A stretch of DNA of 64,000 bases from Couchioplanes azureus (GTDB taxonomy: Bacteria > Actinomycetota > Actinomycetes > Mycobacteriales > Micromonosporaceae): assembly GCF_014648355.1 (NCBI RefSeq), contig NZ_BMQY01000009.1, positions 62,001-126,000 of the forward strand, in the 5' to 3' direction. Below are positions 8,856 through 16,789 of the stretch, in pieces (the first letter of the stretch is position 1; the number at the start of each line of letters is the position of its first letter). The notes beneath the pieces are model-generated. The model was not told the DNA's origin. It saw only the letters and a list, made by a program, of their open reading frames with translations, and made no database searches. A program made the position numbers and the translations under genes.

Positions 8856-9380
8856 CTAGAAGCAGTTCAGACTGGAGGCCCTGTCGTTGATGTTCTTGGG
8901 CAGTCCCGAACTTTCGGTCAAGGTGAACATCTGGAAGAGACGAGGGCCGCCGGCTCCGACGTCCGACCAGACGTCGACGTCGAAGTCGGTATTGTTGGCC
9001 CAGGACGAGGTTATGTCGTTGAAATTGAACGAGGGTAGGTTGATGATGCGGTTGTCGCACAGCCTGTCCCGGAACGATACGGAATCGCCGCCGAAGTTGG
9101 CGTCCGCGTACAGGCAGAACCGGCCGTCCGGGCAGGGCGCCGCATCCGCTGTCTGGACTCCCTCGATGTTCGTGCGTGCCAAGGTCAGAACGACGTCGCC
9201 CTGCTGCCAGGAGACAGTGTTCCTGCTGGTCTGAATGGCGTCGGGATGCTGGGCCAATAGTTTATCGATCTTCTGCTGGGTCGCATCAGGGGAGATGGCG
9301 ACCGCCGCGGCGCCGCTGGTAGCCAGCAGAGCGATCCCCCCGGCGACTGTAGCGAGCATTGCGGCCAGAATGCGCTTCAT
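8856..9380 (-). CDS. Secreted beta/gamma-crystallin-fold protein (peptidase inhibitor I36-like)
   Basis: A 174-residue exported protein. It has an Ala-rich signal peptide (MKRILAAMLATVAGGIALLA, cleavage near residue 28), a short acidic spacer, and a C-terminal crystallin-like domain. That domain contains CPDGRFCLYADANFGGD, a second Cys in RDRLCDNRI, and INLPSFNFNDITSSW. This pattern matches the SMPI/I36 family of actinomycete proteinase inhibitors and related wall proteins. The start has a strong GGAGG site. It is a single gene with no linked protease. Confidence 0.8.
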   Translation of the reverse strand: MKRILAAMLATVAGGIALLATSGAAAVAISPDATQQKIDKLLAQHPDAIQTSRNTVSWQQGDVVLTLARTNIEGVQTADAAPCPDGRFCLYADANFGGDSVSFRDRLCDNRIINLPSFNFNDITSSWANNTDFDVDVWSDVGAGGPRLFQMFTLTESSGLPKNINDRASSLNCF

Positions 9381-9616
9381 CTCAGTTCCTCCGGTAATGC
9401 GAGGTGAATGTGATGCCCTCTATTAAGGCTGCACCGACTGGACCCTAACTGGACATCGACTGGACGAGGGCCATCCCTGGCTCGGATCGGCATGACACCT
9501 CCACCCAGCGAACGGGTCACCCGGGCGCCTTCGAATACAATCCGTCGATCCTCGCACCGGCTTTCCGGATGAGGCCAGATCACACCGCTACTCCATCGAG
9601 TACCGGTGGGGCCACT

Positions 9617-10160
9617 TCAAACCGCCCGAGCGCGGCCAACCGGAGGGTTCTGTCGCGGGAAGTGTGGTGGGTCAGCGATCCTGTGGCGGGGACTACACCC
9701 TTGTGTGGCCGGAGGCTCGTTCGAGTCGCGCTTTACCCTGATCCAGTCATCGTCCAGGATTGAATAGATCGCTGTGTCGCGCCACGAGCCGTCAGCGCGA
9801 CGGCGGTGCTTTCGTAGTACGCCTTCCCGCACTGCGCCGAGGCGTTCGATGGCGTTCTGAGCCCGCTGGTTGCGAATGTCGGTGACCAGGACCACGCGCA
9901 CCGCGTGCAGTGTCTCGAAGCGAAGGATGTCGTGCCGATGAACTGCCCTGTCGCGGAGTCGATCTGGGCGTAGGGGAGGCGTTTGGCGCGCGCACGTGCC
10001 GCCAGGGCAGCGGTGATGTGCCGGCGCGCGTCAGACAACGTCGCTGGTTGCGCCAACGCGCCGCCTGCAGGGCTCTGCCAGCGGAAAATCTCGGCCGCTT
10101 CGTCTGGCGTCCCGGCGGCCGTCTCCTCGCAGATGGTCCGTGACTGGAGCAACAACGCCT
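9617..10160 (-). pseudogene. GNAT (RimJ/RimL-like) acetyltransferase with its centre deleted
   Basis: Two parts of a GNAT protein lie in different minus-strand frames. The N-terminal part reads TPDEAAEIFRWQSP through TGQFIGTTSF. The C-terminal part begins LHAVRVVLVTDIRNQRAQNA and runs through EGVLRKHRRRADGSWRDTA and SILDDDWIRVK. The family normally has some 30 residues between them, holding the acetyl-CoA loop region and strand 4. Here GTTSF runs directly into the later helix with a frame change at about 9912-9930. The gene therefore looks inactivated by an internal deletion. The lost start end abuts the copper promoter at 10174. Confidence 0.75.
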
Positions 10161-10173
10161 CGAGTCTTGCTGG

Positions 10174-10190
10174 ATACCCCCCGGGGGTAT
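10174..10190. promoter_or_regulatory. CsoR-type copper operator upstream of the CPH-type ATPase
   Basis: ATACCCCCCGGGGGTAT is a near-perfect palindrome of the TACCC/GGGTA type bound by copper-sensing CsoR repressors. It lies 28 bases before the ATPase ribosome site. A second site at 15512-15530 controls the copZ operon, and csoR is in the window. Confidence 0.85.
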
Positions 10191-10218
10191 ATGTTGGGTA
10201 CTGGGAGAGGTGATGGGA

Positions 10219-12426
10219 ATGAGTTCCAACGACAGCGAGGACATGTCCCGTCCGCCTGTGACGGGCCACCCGCACCACAGCGCCACGGCCACCCGGTCCG
10301 TCGGCGCGCAAAGTGAGCACCGAGGCCACGGCGCCGGCGTGATGACCGCCCATGACCATGCCGATCACAGTGGTGCGGCCACCGGTCACGGGCACATGGC
10401 GCATGGCGCGCACGGCGGTCACGACAAGCACGCCGGTCATGACCCCGAGATGTTCCGGCGCAAGTTCCGGCTCAGCCTCCTGCTGACGGTGCCGATCGTG
10501 CTGACCAGCCACATGGTGATGGAGTGGTTCGGCTACCGGATCGGCTTCCCCGGCATGAACCTGGTCGGTCCGGTCCTGGGCACGGTCGTCTTCTTCTACG
10601 GTGGCTGGCCGTTCCTGGTCGGTGGAGTGCGCGAGGTCCGTGACCGGGCTCCGGGCATGATGCTGCTGATCTCGATGGCGATCACGGTCGCCTATGTGGC
10701 GTCGCTGGCCACCAGTCTGGGCGCGTTCGATCTCGATTTCTGGTGGGAGCTGGCCGGGCTGGTGACCATCATGCTGCTGGGCCACTGGCAGGAGATGAAG
10801 GCGATCGGCCAGGCGCAGGGGGCCCTGGCCGCGCTGGCGGCGCTGCTTCCCGACGACGCGGAACGCCTCGGCGGCGGCGGTGAGGTCGAGCGGGTGCCGG
10901 TCACCGAGCTGCGGGTCGCAGACATGGTGCTGGTGCGCTCCGGCGGCCGGGTGCCCGCCGACGGTCGCATCGTGGACGGTTCGGCCGAGTTCGACGAATC
11001 GATGATCACCGGAGAGTCGCGGCCGGTTGCGCGATCGGTGGGCGACCGGGTGGTCGCCGGCACCGTGGCCACCGACTCGGCGGTGCGCGTACAGGTCGAT
11101 GCGGTGGGGGAGGACACCGCTCTGGCGGGGATCGGTCGGCTCGTCGCCCAGGCCCAGGCATCGAGCGGGCGGGCGCAGGTGCTGGCGGACCGGTTCGCGG
11201 CGATGCTGTTCTACATCGCGGCGGCTGCCGCCGTAATCACGTTCGCCGTGTGGTGGGCGCTCGGCGACCTCGACCAGTCGGTGGTGCGTACCGTGACGGT
11301 CTTGGTGATCGCCTGCCCCCACGCGCTCGGCCTGGCGATCCCGCTCGTGATCGCGTTGTCCACCGCTTTGTCGGCCAAGGCCGGCATCCTGGTCAAGGAC
11401 CGCCTCGCCCTGGAGCGTATGCGTACCGTGGACGCGGTGCTGTTCGACAAGACCGGCACCCTGACCAAGGGCGCCCACACGGTCACCGCACTGGCAGCCG
11501 CGGACGGCAGCACCGAGCAGGACGTGTTGCGCATCGCCGGAGCGGTGGAGGCGGACAGCGAACACCCCCTGGCCCGGGCACTGGTCGCGGTCGCCCGTGA
11601 GCGCGCTCCGCGGGCGACGGCCACCGACTTCCGGTCGCTGACCGGCAGGGGAGTGCAGGCGGTCGTGGACGGTACGACGTACGCGGTGGGCGGCCCGGCA
11701 CTGCTGCGCGAGCTCAACGCCGCCGTGCCCGACAGTCTCGCGCAGACTGCGAAGCAGTGGTCGGCGCGTGGTGCGGCCGTGCTGCACCTGGTGCGACTGC
11801 CCAGCACGGGCGGCCCGGAGGTGATCGGCGCGTTCGCGCTCGAGGACGAGATCCGGCCGGAGGCGCGGCAGGCGATCGAGCAGCTGCGCGGTCACGGCGT
11901 CCAGAAGATCGTGATGATCACCGGTGACGCCCGGCCGGTCGCCGAGGCCGTCGCGGCCGACCTGGGGTTCCGGCCCGGCGTGGACGAGGTCTTCGCCGAT
12001 GTGCTGCCCGCGGACAAGGACCAGGCGGTCGCCGAGCTGCAAGCACGTGGACTGACCGTGGCGATGGTCGGCGACGGCGTCAACGACGCTCCGGCGCTGG
12101 CGCGCGCCGACGTCGGTCTGGCCATCGGCGCCGGCACCGACGTGGCGATCGAGTCGGCGGGCGTGGTGCTGGCCTCCTCGGACCCGCGCGCGGTGACCAG
12201 CGTGATCCGGCTGTCGAAGGCGTCGTACCGCAAGATGATCCAGAATCTCGCCTGGGCGGCCGGCTACAACGTGATCGCCATCCCGCTCGCGGCCGGTGTG
12301 CTGGCCTGGGCCGGCGTCACGCTGAGCCCGGCGATCGGCGCGGTGCTCATGTCAGCGTCGACGATCGTCGTGGCACTTAACGCGCAACTGCTGCGTCGGG
12401 TGCACCTCAATCCGCAGCAGCAGTAG
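10219..12426 (+). CDS. copB: Heavy-metal P1B-type ATPase with CPH motif (CopB-like)
   Basis: A 735-residue metal-exporting ATPase. It has a His-rich cytosolic N-terminus (HDHADHSGAATGHGHMAHG) instead of a Cys-type metal domain. The membrane motif is IACPHALGLAIPL: CPH, not CPC, which defines the P1B-3 group linked to Cu(II)/Ag(I). The actuator has TGES (MITGESRPV), the phosphorylation site is DKTGTLT, the nucleotide domain has SEHPL, and the hinge is GDGVNDAPAL. The ATG at 10219 is preferred because GAGAGG ends 9 bases before it; a GTG at 10210 and an ATG at 10213 are too close. The upstream CsoR palindrome and the downstream hairpin make it a single-gene copper-induced unit. Confidence 0.93.
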   Translation: MSSNDSEDMSRPPVTGHPHHSATATRSVGAQSEHRGHGAGVMTAHDHADHSGAATGHGHMAHGAHGGHDKHAGHDPEMFRRKFRLSLLLTVPIVLTSHMVMEWFGYRIGFPGMNLVGPVLGTVVFFYGGWPFLVGGVREVRDRAPGMMLLISMAITVAYVASLATSLGAFDLDFWWELAGLVTIMLLGHWQEMKAIGQAQGALAALAALLPDDAERLGGGGEVERVPVTELRVADMVLVRSGGRVPADGRIVDGSAEFDESMITGESRPVARSVGDRVVAGTVATDSAVRVQVDAVGEDTALAGIGRLVAQAQASSGRAQVLADRFAAMLFYIAAAAAVITFAVWWALGDLDQSVVRTVTVLVIACPHALGLAIPLVIALSTALSAKAGILVKDRLALERMRTVDAVLFDKTGTLTKGAHTVTALAAADGSTEQDVLRIAGAVEADSEHPLARALVAVARERAPRATATDFRSLTGRGVQAVVDGTTYAVGGPALLRELNAAVPDSLAQTAKQWSARGAAVLHLVRLPSTGGPEVIGAFALEDEIRPEARQAIEQLRGHGVQKIVMITGDARPVAEAVAADLGFRPGVDEVFADVLPADKDQAVAELQARGLTVAMVGDGVNDAPALARADVGLAIGAGTDVAIESAGVVLASSDPRAVTSVIRLSKASYRKMIQNLAWAAGYNVIAIPLAAGVLAWAGVTLSPAIGAVLMSASTIVVALNAQLLRRVHLNPQQQ

Positions 12427-12444
12427 TCGACGGCTACTGGGGTA

Positions 12445-12475
12445 GGGGCGCGGGTTCTTCCAGAATCCGCGCCCC
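12445..12475 (+). terminator. Hairpin terminator after the CPH ATPase
   Basis: GGGGCGCGG and CCGCGCCCC form a perfect 9-bp stem around a 13-base loop, 18 bases after the stop codon. No U-tract follows, as is common in high-GC actinomycetes. Confidence 0.7.
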
Positions 12476-12532
12476 TGTGCGGGATGCCGGCTGCCCGTCG
12501 GTGAATCCTGACCGGACTCGGCGGCGTTCGCA

Positions 12533-13072
12533 TCAAGGTTGGCTGGCCCCCGCGCGTTGCCTGGCCGTCGCCTGCGCTCGCCGGCGACCGTACGTGGTCA
12601 TCCCACGGGGCTTGTCAACGGCGAGAACGGTTGCCACCAGCAGTACCGCGAGACCGCCGCCGGCGTGCACCACCAGTGAGAACCGCGCCTCGCGCAACTG
12701 TCCGGACGTGAGACCCGCGCTGATGGAAAGGTCAGCCAGATAGCCGATCGGCGTCAGTTGCAGCAGCAACACGAGCGTGGCCACCACGACCAGCAGGAAC
12801 TTCACCAGCACCCAGTAATGGCGAAACAGGCCCCACGTGGTGCCCAGCGACGAGACCAGCCCCGTGATCAGCGAGGCGAAGGCTAGCGGGACGATCGCGT
12901 AGCGCACCGACACGTCCATCGCCACATAGGCGGCGCGGGCCATCGCCTGATCGCGTTCGCGCACACCGGCGATCGCGAATACGAGAAACACCACGACCGC
13001 CCCGAACCAGCCCACCGAGGACAGCACGTGGGCGGTCAACGCCGCCCGCCGGCCGGCCGGCGGCAGCATCAT
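12533..13072 (-). CDS. DUF2269-like integral membrane protein
   Basis: A 179-residue protein with four predicted membrane helices: AHVLSSVGWFGAVVVFLVF, AIVPLAFASLITGLV, WVLVKFLLVVVATLVLLLQ and ALVHAGGG-type LAVLLVATVLAV near the end. The pattern resembles DUF2269, and more distantly the CopD copper-uptake domain. The start ATGATG overlaps the stop of the upstream small gene, so they are one operon. That operon is divergent from a TetR regulator with a 15-bp palindrome between them. A role in copper handling is suggested by position only. Confidence 0.7.
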   Translation of the reverse strand: MMLPPAGRRAALTAHVLSSVGWFGAVVVFLVFAIAGVRERDQAMARAAYVAMDVSVRYAIVPLAFASLITGLVSSLGTTWGLFRHYWVLVKFLLVVVATLVLLLQLTPIGYLADLSISAGLTSGQLREARFSLVVHAGGGLAVLLVATVLAVDKPRGMTTYGRRRAQATARQRAGASQP

Positions 13073-13275
13073 CCGAGCGGCCCCATCAGCAGTACGGCGC
13101 CGAGCCCACCGGCCGGCACATGCCGATTCGGCCCATGCTGTCCGCCGCCGAAGATTTGATGGGCGACCACGGCGAGCACCAGCACCCCCACCACGACGAG
13201 CAGGACTCGGACCCACCGTGGCATCCGCTCGGAGGCGGGGTCGCCATCACGATGGTCGTCTGAGCGCTTGGCCAT
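13069..13275 (-). CDS. Small single-helix membrane protein
   Basis: A 68-residue protein with a charged N-terminus (MAKRSDDHRDGD), one transmembrane helix (VRVLLVVVGVLVLAVVAHQIF) and a Gly/His tail (GGGQHGPNRHVP). The ATG at 13275 follows GGAGAAGG. Its stop overlaps the start of the DUF2269-like gene. I recognise no family. Confidence 0.7.
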   Translation of the reverse strand: MAKRSDDHRDGDPASERMPRWVRVLLVVVGVLVLAVVAHQIFGGGQHGPNRHVPAGGLGAVLLMGPLG

Positions 13276-13324
13276 GACCTTCTCCGTGTCTGGGAGAGAT
13301 GCGGACATCCGGCACAGCTTTATC

Positions 13325-13339
13325 GAGACAGCCTGTCTC
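13325..13339. promoter_or_regulatory. Palindromic operator (GAGACAG-C-CTGTCTC), probable TetR site
   Basis: A perfect 15-bp inverted repeat with 7-base arms lies in the divergent promoter between the small membrane-protein operon and the TetR gene. This is where an autoregulating TetR protein would bind. Confidence 0.7.
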
Positions 13340-13389
13340 TGTCAATGACGATGTGTCGTACCCTGACCGGTGTGTCGTATGGTGGCGGC

Positions 13390-13953
13390 GTGGCCCCCCG
13401 GTTGTGGAACGACACCATCGAGGCGCACCGGCGCGCGGTGCGCGACGCGACACTGGATGCCGCGCAGCGGCTCGTTGCCGAGCGAGGGCTCGCGTCGGTG
13501 ACGATGTCGCAGATCGCGCAGACGACCGGGATCGGACGAGCCACGCTGTACAAGTACTTCCCGGACGTGGACGCCGTGTTGGTCGCTTGGCACGAGCGGC
13601 AGATTCACCGCCATCTGCACCAGCTGGCCGAGGCTCGCGCCGGCGAGAAGGACCCCGGGGACAGGTTGCGTGCCGTCCTGCTGACGTACGCCCTGCTGCG
13701 TCGCGATCACCCGGTCGGGGACCTCGCCGCCGGACTGCACCGCGACAGTCACGCAGTCGAGGCTCATCGGCATTTGCACGACTTCGTCGTTGAACTCATC
13801 GACGACGCCGCGCGTACTGCAGACGTGCGTACCGATGTGCCCGCCACGGAACTGGCCGCCTACTGCCTGCACGCCCTCAGCGCCTGCACCGGCATGGCCG
13901 AGGAGGCGGTCCATCGCCTGGTTGCGGTGACCTTGTCCGGGCTGCGCCCGTGA
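13390..13953 (+). CDS. TetR/AcrR-family transcriptional regulator
   Basis: A 187-residue one-domain repressor. The N-terminal HTH is QTTGIGRATLYKYFPDVDAV, preceded by RDATLDAAQRLVAERGLASVTM. The start is placed at GTG 13390, which gives the familiar opening MAPRLWNDTIEAHRRAV. ATG 13345 would add 15 residues but lies only 5 bases from the palindrome and has no ribosome site. The likely target is the divergent DUF2269-like operon through the GAGACAG palindrome. The ligand is unknown. Confidence 0.85.
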   Translation: MAPRLWNDTIEAHRRAVRDATLDAAQRLVAERGLASVTMSQIAQTTGIGRATLYKYFPDVDAVLVAWHERQIHRHLHQLAEARAGEKDPGDRLRAVLLTYALLRRDHPVGDLAAGLHRDSHAVEAHRHLHDFVVELIDDAARTADVRTDVPATELAAYCLHALSACTGMAEEAVHRLVAVTLSGLRP

Positions 13954-14025
13954 CCGTTCACGACCCGGCACCCCGGGCCGGGGATGCCTGCGCCGCTGGC
14001 CGGCGGGCGCGCTAGCGTGGAGGCC

Positions 14026-14484
14026 GTGACCAGCGCAGGAGCACCAGGCGTCGGGCGTGCCGTCCGGTGGCTGCTGCTGTTCTGCACCGTTTTCGGGCTG
14101 GCGACCATGCACACGCTCGGCCACGCTGACCCACACGTGGACAGCCACGACCCTGCGGTCGCCATGGCCGTCACCGGGCCCGCCATGGGGTCAGGTGCCT
14201 TCCCTGCGGCTGTCGCCGAGATGGTCGGCGCGCCCGGCGGACACTGCCCGGAGGGTCATTGCGGCGGCGGGCCGGGCCATGGCGGCATGAGCGGCTGGGC
14301 GGTGTGCCTGGCGGTGCTCGGCGGCTTCGGCGTGGTCATGCTTCTGGCGGCACTCTTGCTGTTCGCGGCGGGCGGCGCCGTGGGGGCGGGCCGCCGGCGA
14401 CTGTCCGTGCTGGGCGGGCCGAGGCCGCCGCCGCGACGGCGCTGGGGATTGACCGTGGCTTCGGTGGCGGTGCTGCGCATATAG
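14026..14484 (+). CDS. DUF6153-like membrane protein with His-rich extracytoplasmic loop
   Basis: A roughly 152-residue protein. A hydrophobic N-terminus (AVRWLLLFCTVFGLATMHTLGH) is followed by a His/Gly-rich loop (PGGHCPEGHCGGGPGHGG) and a second helix (WAVCLAVLGGFGVVMLLAALLLFA), then a basic tail. The two-helix layout with an MH motif in the first helix matches DUF6153, often found in actinomycete copper loci. Cys and His in the loop could bind copper. The GTG at 14026 is a choice; the frame is open to an ATG at 13984. It precedes the DUF305 gene by 82 bases. Confidence 0.75.
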   Translation: MTSAGAPGVGRAVRWLLLFCTVFGLATMHTLGHADPHVDSHDPAVAMAVTGPAMGSGAFPAAVAEMVGAPGGHCPEGHCGGGPGHGGMSGWAVCLAVLGGFGVVMLLAALLLFAAGGAVGAGRRRLSVLGGPRPPPRRRWGLTVASVAVLRI

Positions 14485-14566
14485 AACGCCCTCGGCGCGC
14501 GCCCATGCCGGCGCCCTGAGACGTTCACGCGCACCATCGTTACCGTTTCTGAAAGGTCATTCACCC

Positions 14567-15223
14567 ATGATGAGCACTTCTGCCCTGTCTTCCGTTGTCC
14601 TGCGTCGCAGCCTGCTCGCCGGCGCCGCTGTCACCGCCACCCTGGTCCTGTCCGCCTGCGGCGGCGACAGTACCTCCTCCGACTCGGGGATGAACCACGG
14701 CGGCATGACCGCGACCAGCAGCGCTCCGGTCAGCGCTTCGGCCGGTGCGTCGACGTCCAACGACGCGGACGTGACGTTCGCCCAGTCGATGATCGAACAC
14801 CACCGGCAGGCGATCGAGATGGCCGAGATGGCCGACGGTCGCGCCGCCGACGCCGAGGTCAAGGACCTCGCGACCAAGGTCATGGCAGCCCAGCAGCCCG
14901 AGATCGACACCATGACCCAGTGGTTGACCGCCTGGGGCAAGCCCACCGCCCTGCCCAGCATGGGCGGGCACGGCACGGACCACAGCTCGATGCCCGGCAT
15001 GATGTCCGAGAAGGACATGGCGAAGATGAGGGACGCCAAGGGAGCGGCTTTCGACAAGCAGTTCCTCACCATGATGATCGCCCACCACGAGGGCGCCGTG
15101 GAGATGTCTCAGCAGGAAACGGCGCAGGGGTCCAACCCCGAAGCCAAGGCCCTCGCCCAGAAGATCATCACGGACCAGCAGGCGGAGATCGCCACGATGA
15201 AGAAGATCCTCGAGCGACTCTGA
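14567..15223 (+). CDS. DUF305-domain lipoprotein
   Basis: A 218-residue secreted lipoprotein. The lipobox is LSAC at about residues 29-32 (TLVLSACGG), and a Ser-rich spacer follows. DUF305 is a ferritin-like helical domain with two characteristic MIxHHxxA motifs, MIEHHRQAIEMAEM and MIAHHEGAVEMSQQ. His and Met residues of these motifs are proposed metal ligands in the family. It lies in the copper region, probably with DUF6153 as a surface copper-handling pair. An 18-bp hairpin terminator follows immediately. Confidence 0.9.
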   Translation: MMSTSALSSVVLRRSLLAGAAVTATLVLSACGGDSTSSDSGMNHGGMTATSSAPVSASAGASTSNDADVTFAQSMIEHHRQAIEMAEMADGRAADAEVKDLATKVMAAQQPEIDTMTQWLTAWGKPTALPSMGGHGTDHSSMPGMMSEKDMAKMRDAKGAAFDKQFLTMMIAHHEGAVEMSQQETAQGSNPEAKALAQKIITDQQAEIATMKKILERL

Positions 15224-15231
15224 CCGGTGAG

Positions 15232-15272
15232 GCGCGTGTGCTGGGCGCCGCGCAGGCGCCCGGCACACGCGC
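15232..15272 (+). terminator. Long hairpin terminator after the DUF305 gene
   Basis: An 18-bp stem (GCGCGTGTGC and GGCGCC blocks) with one wobble pair and a 5-base loop, 9 bases after the stop codon. Confidence 0.85.
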
Positions 15273-15511
15273 GTAAGGCAGCAAACGGCAGTTCGTCCTC
15301 GCAGAGCTGCCGAGTTCCTGCGGTGAGCCGTCCGTGCGGAGTCGCGACTTGCACTGATCTCGAATGCGGCGACCGGATGGTGAGCCGCCGTGTGGCACGA
15401 CCGAACCTTTCCTGACGCCGCACGTTTGCGCCGTATCGACTCGCGCATCACGCCCGAGCCGCCTTCTCTGAGAACTCCTGCGCTGAGGTGCGACTCACCC
15501 TCTCAACACTT

Positions 15512-15530
15512 CATACCCCTAGGGGGTATG
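15512..15530. promoter_or_regulatory. CsoR-type copper operator upstream of copZ
   Basis: CATACCCCTAGGGGGTATG has perfect 8-base arms around a 3-base centre. It matches the CsoR consensus and the site at 10174-10190. It lies about 65 bases before copZ. Confidence 0.9.
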
Positions 15531-15594
15531 GGTACAGTCGTTGGTGGGCGGGCACAGGCGTCCGCACACCCGACCGTTCGAGGAGGAGTTCGCC

Positions 15595-15801
15595 ATGGCG
15601 ACGACGACGTACACGGTGACCGGTATGACCTGCGGGCACTGCGTCAACTCGGTCAGTTCCGAGATCAAGCAGATCCCCGGCGTGACCGACGTCCAGGTCG
15701 ACCTGGCCAGCGGCGCCGTCACCGTCACCAGCGACCAGCCCGTCGACGACGCCGCCGTAGCGGCCGCGGTCGACGAGGCCGGCTACGAACTTGCGAGGTA
15801 G
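15595..15801 (+). CDS. copZ: Copper chaperone CopZ (heavy-metal-associated domain)
   Basis: A 68-residue single HMA domain with the Cu(I)-binding motif MTCGHC near residue 11 and the usual beta-alpha-beta sequence around it (VTGMTCGHCVNSVSSEI). It carries Cu(I) in the cytoplasm to the CPC ATPase encoded two genes later. The ATG at 15595 follows GAGGAGG. The promoter contains a CsoR palindrome, and the next gene starts 2 bases after the stop. Confidence 0.95.
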   Translation: MATTTYTVTGMTCGHCVNSVSSEIKQIPGVTDVQVDLASGAVTVTSDQPVDDAAVAAAVDEAGYELAR

Positions 15802-15803
15802 TC

Positions 15804-16778
15804 ATGCGCACCACCGTCAAGGTGAGCGGTTTCACGCTCGGGCTGGCGGCCGTGTTCACGGCCGCCCTCGGGCTCGGCCACGCGGTCGGCCCGACCCGGG
15901 CCACGACCGCCGCCCACACCGCCGGCCACGACAGCAACAGCACCGAACAGACCCCCGGTGCCTCCACGCATCTGCCGGCGGGCCTGCAAGTCACCCAGGA
16001 CGGCTACCGGCTCACCCCGCTGACCGCCACCCTCGCCACCGGCGCCCCTCAGCCGTTCCGGTTCCAGATCACCGGCCCCGACGGCACCCCGGTGACCCGC
16101 TACACCACCAGCCACGACAAGGACCTGCACCTGATCGTGGTGCGCCGCGACCTGTCCGGCTTCCAGCACGTGCACCCCAGCCTCGCCGCGGACGGCACCT
16201 GGAGCGTCCCGCTCGCCGTGGCCGCGCCCGGGCAGTACCGGGCGTTCGCCGACTTCCAACCGGCCGGCCGGGCCGAAGGACTCACCTTGGGCGTCGACGT
16301 CGCCGCACCGGGCCACTACCGCCCTGCCGCGCTGCCCGCCCCGGCGGCGAGCGCCACGGTCGACGGCTACACCGTGACCCTCAACGGCACCCTCGTCCCG
16401 GGCACCTCCTCCAAGCTGACCCTGTCGGTCAGCAAGGACGGCAGCCCGGTCACCGACCTGCAGCCCTACCTCGGCGCGTACGGGCACCTGGTGGCGCTAC
16501 GCGACGGCGATCTGGCATACCTGCACGTCCACCCGGACGGTGCACCGGGCGACGGCCGGACCGCCGCCGGGCCGCAGATCAGCTTCTCCGCCGAAGTCCC
16601 CTCGGCCGGCGCGTACCGCCTGTACCTGGACTTCCAGCACGCCGGGAAGGTGCGTACCGCCGAGTTCACCGCCGTCGCCGCAGCGCCCGGACGGCAAGCC
16701 GCCGCGCCGCCGCCGACGGGCACCGCGTCGCCGCAACCGTCGCCGAGTCACGGCGATGACAGCCACACCCACGGGTAA
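15804..16778 (+). CDS. Secreted His-containing protein of copper operons (duplicated domain)
   Basis: A 324-residue protein with an N-terminal signal or anchor segment (FTLGLAAVFTAALGLGHAV). Two related halves follow, each with an HL(I/V)-LxxH-VHP pattern: HLIVVRRDLSGFQHVHPS and HLVALRDGDLAYLHVHPDG. Paired His residues after a beta sandwich-like stretch suggest extracytoplasmic copper binding. It sits between copZ and copA in a tight operon (2-base and 11-base gaps). I do not know an experimentally established function for this family. Confidence 0.8.
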   Translation: MRTTVKVSGFTLGLAAVFTAALGLGHAVGPTRATTAAHTAGHDSNSTEQTPGASTHLPAGLQVTQDGYRLTPLTATLATGAPQPFRFQITGPDGTPVTRYTTSHDKDLHLIVVRRDLSGFQHVHPSLAADGTWSVPLAVAAPGQYRAFADFQPAGRAEGLTLGVDVAAPGHYRPAALPAPAASATVDGYTVTLNGTLVPGTSSKLTLSVSKDGSPVTDLQPYLGAYGHLVALRDGDLAYLHVHPDGAPGDGRTAAGPQISFSAEVPSAGAYRLYLDFQHAGKVRTAEFTAVAAAPGRQAAAPPPTGTASPQPSPSHGDDSHTHG

Positions 16779-16789
16779 GGAGAGCAGTC

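Noticed and set aside
9733..12042. 769-residue minus-strand frame opposite the CPH ATPase
   Set aside because: Antisense shadow of the ATPase. Only its last part, near 9900-10160, is real as the GNAT remnant.
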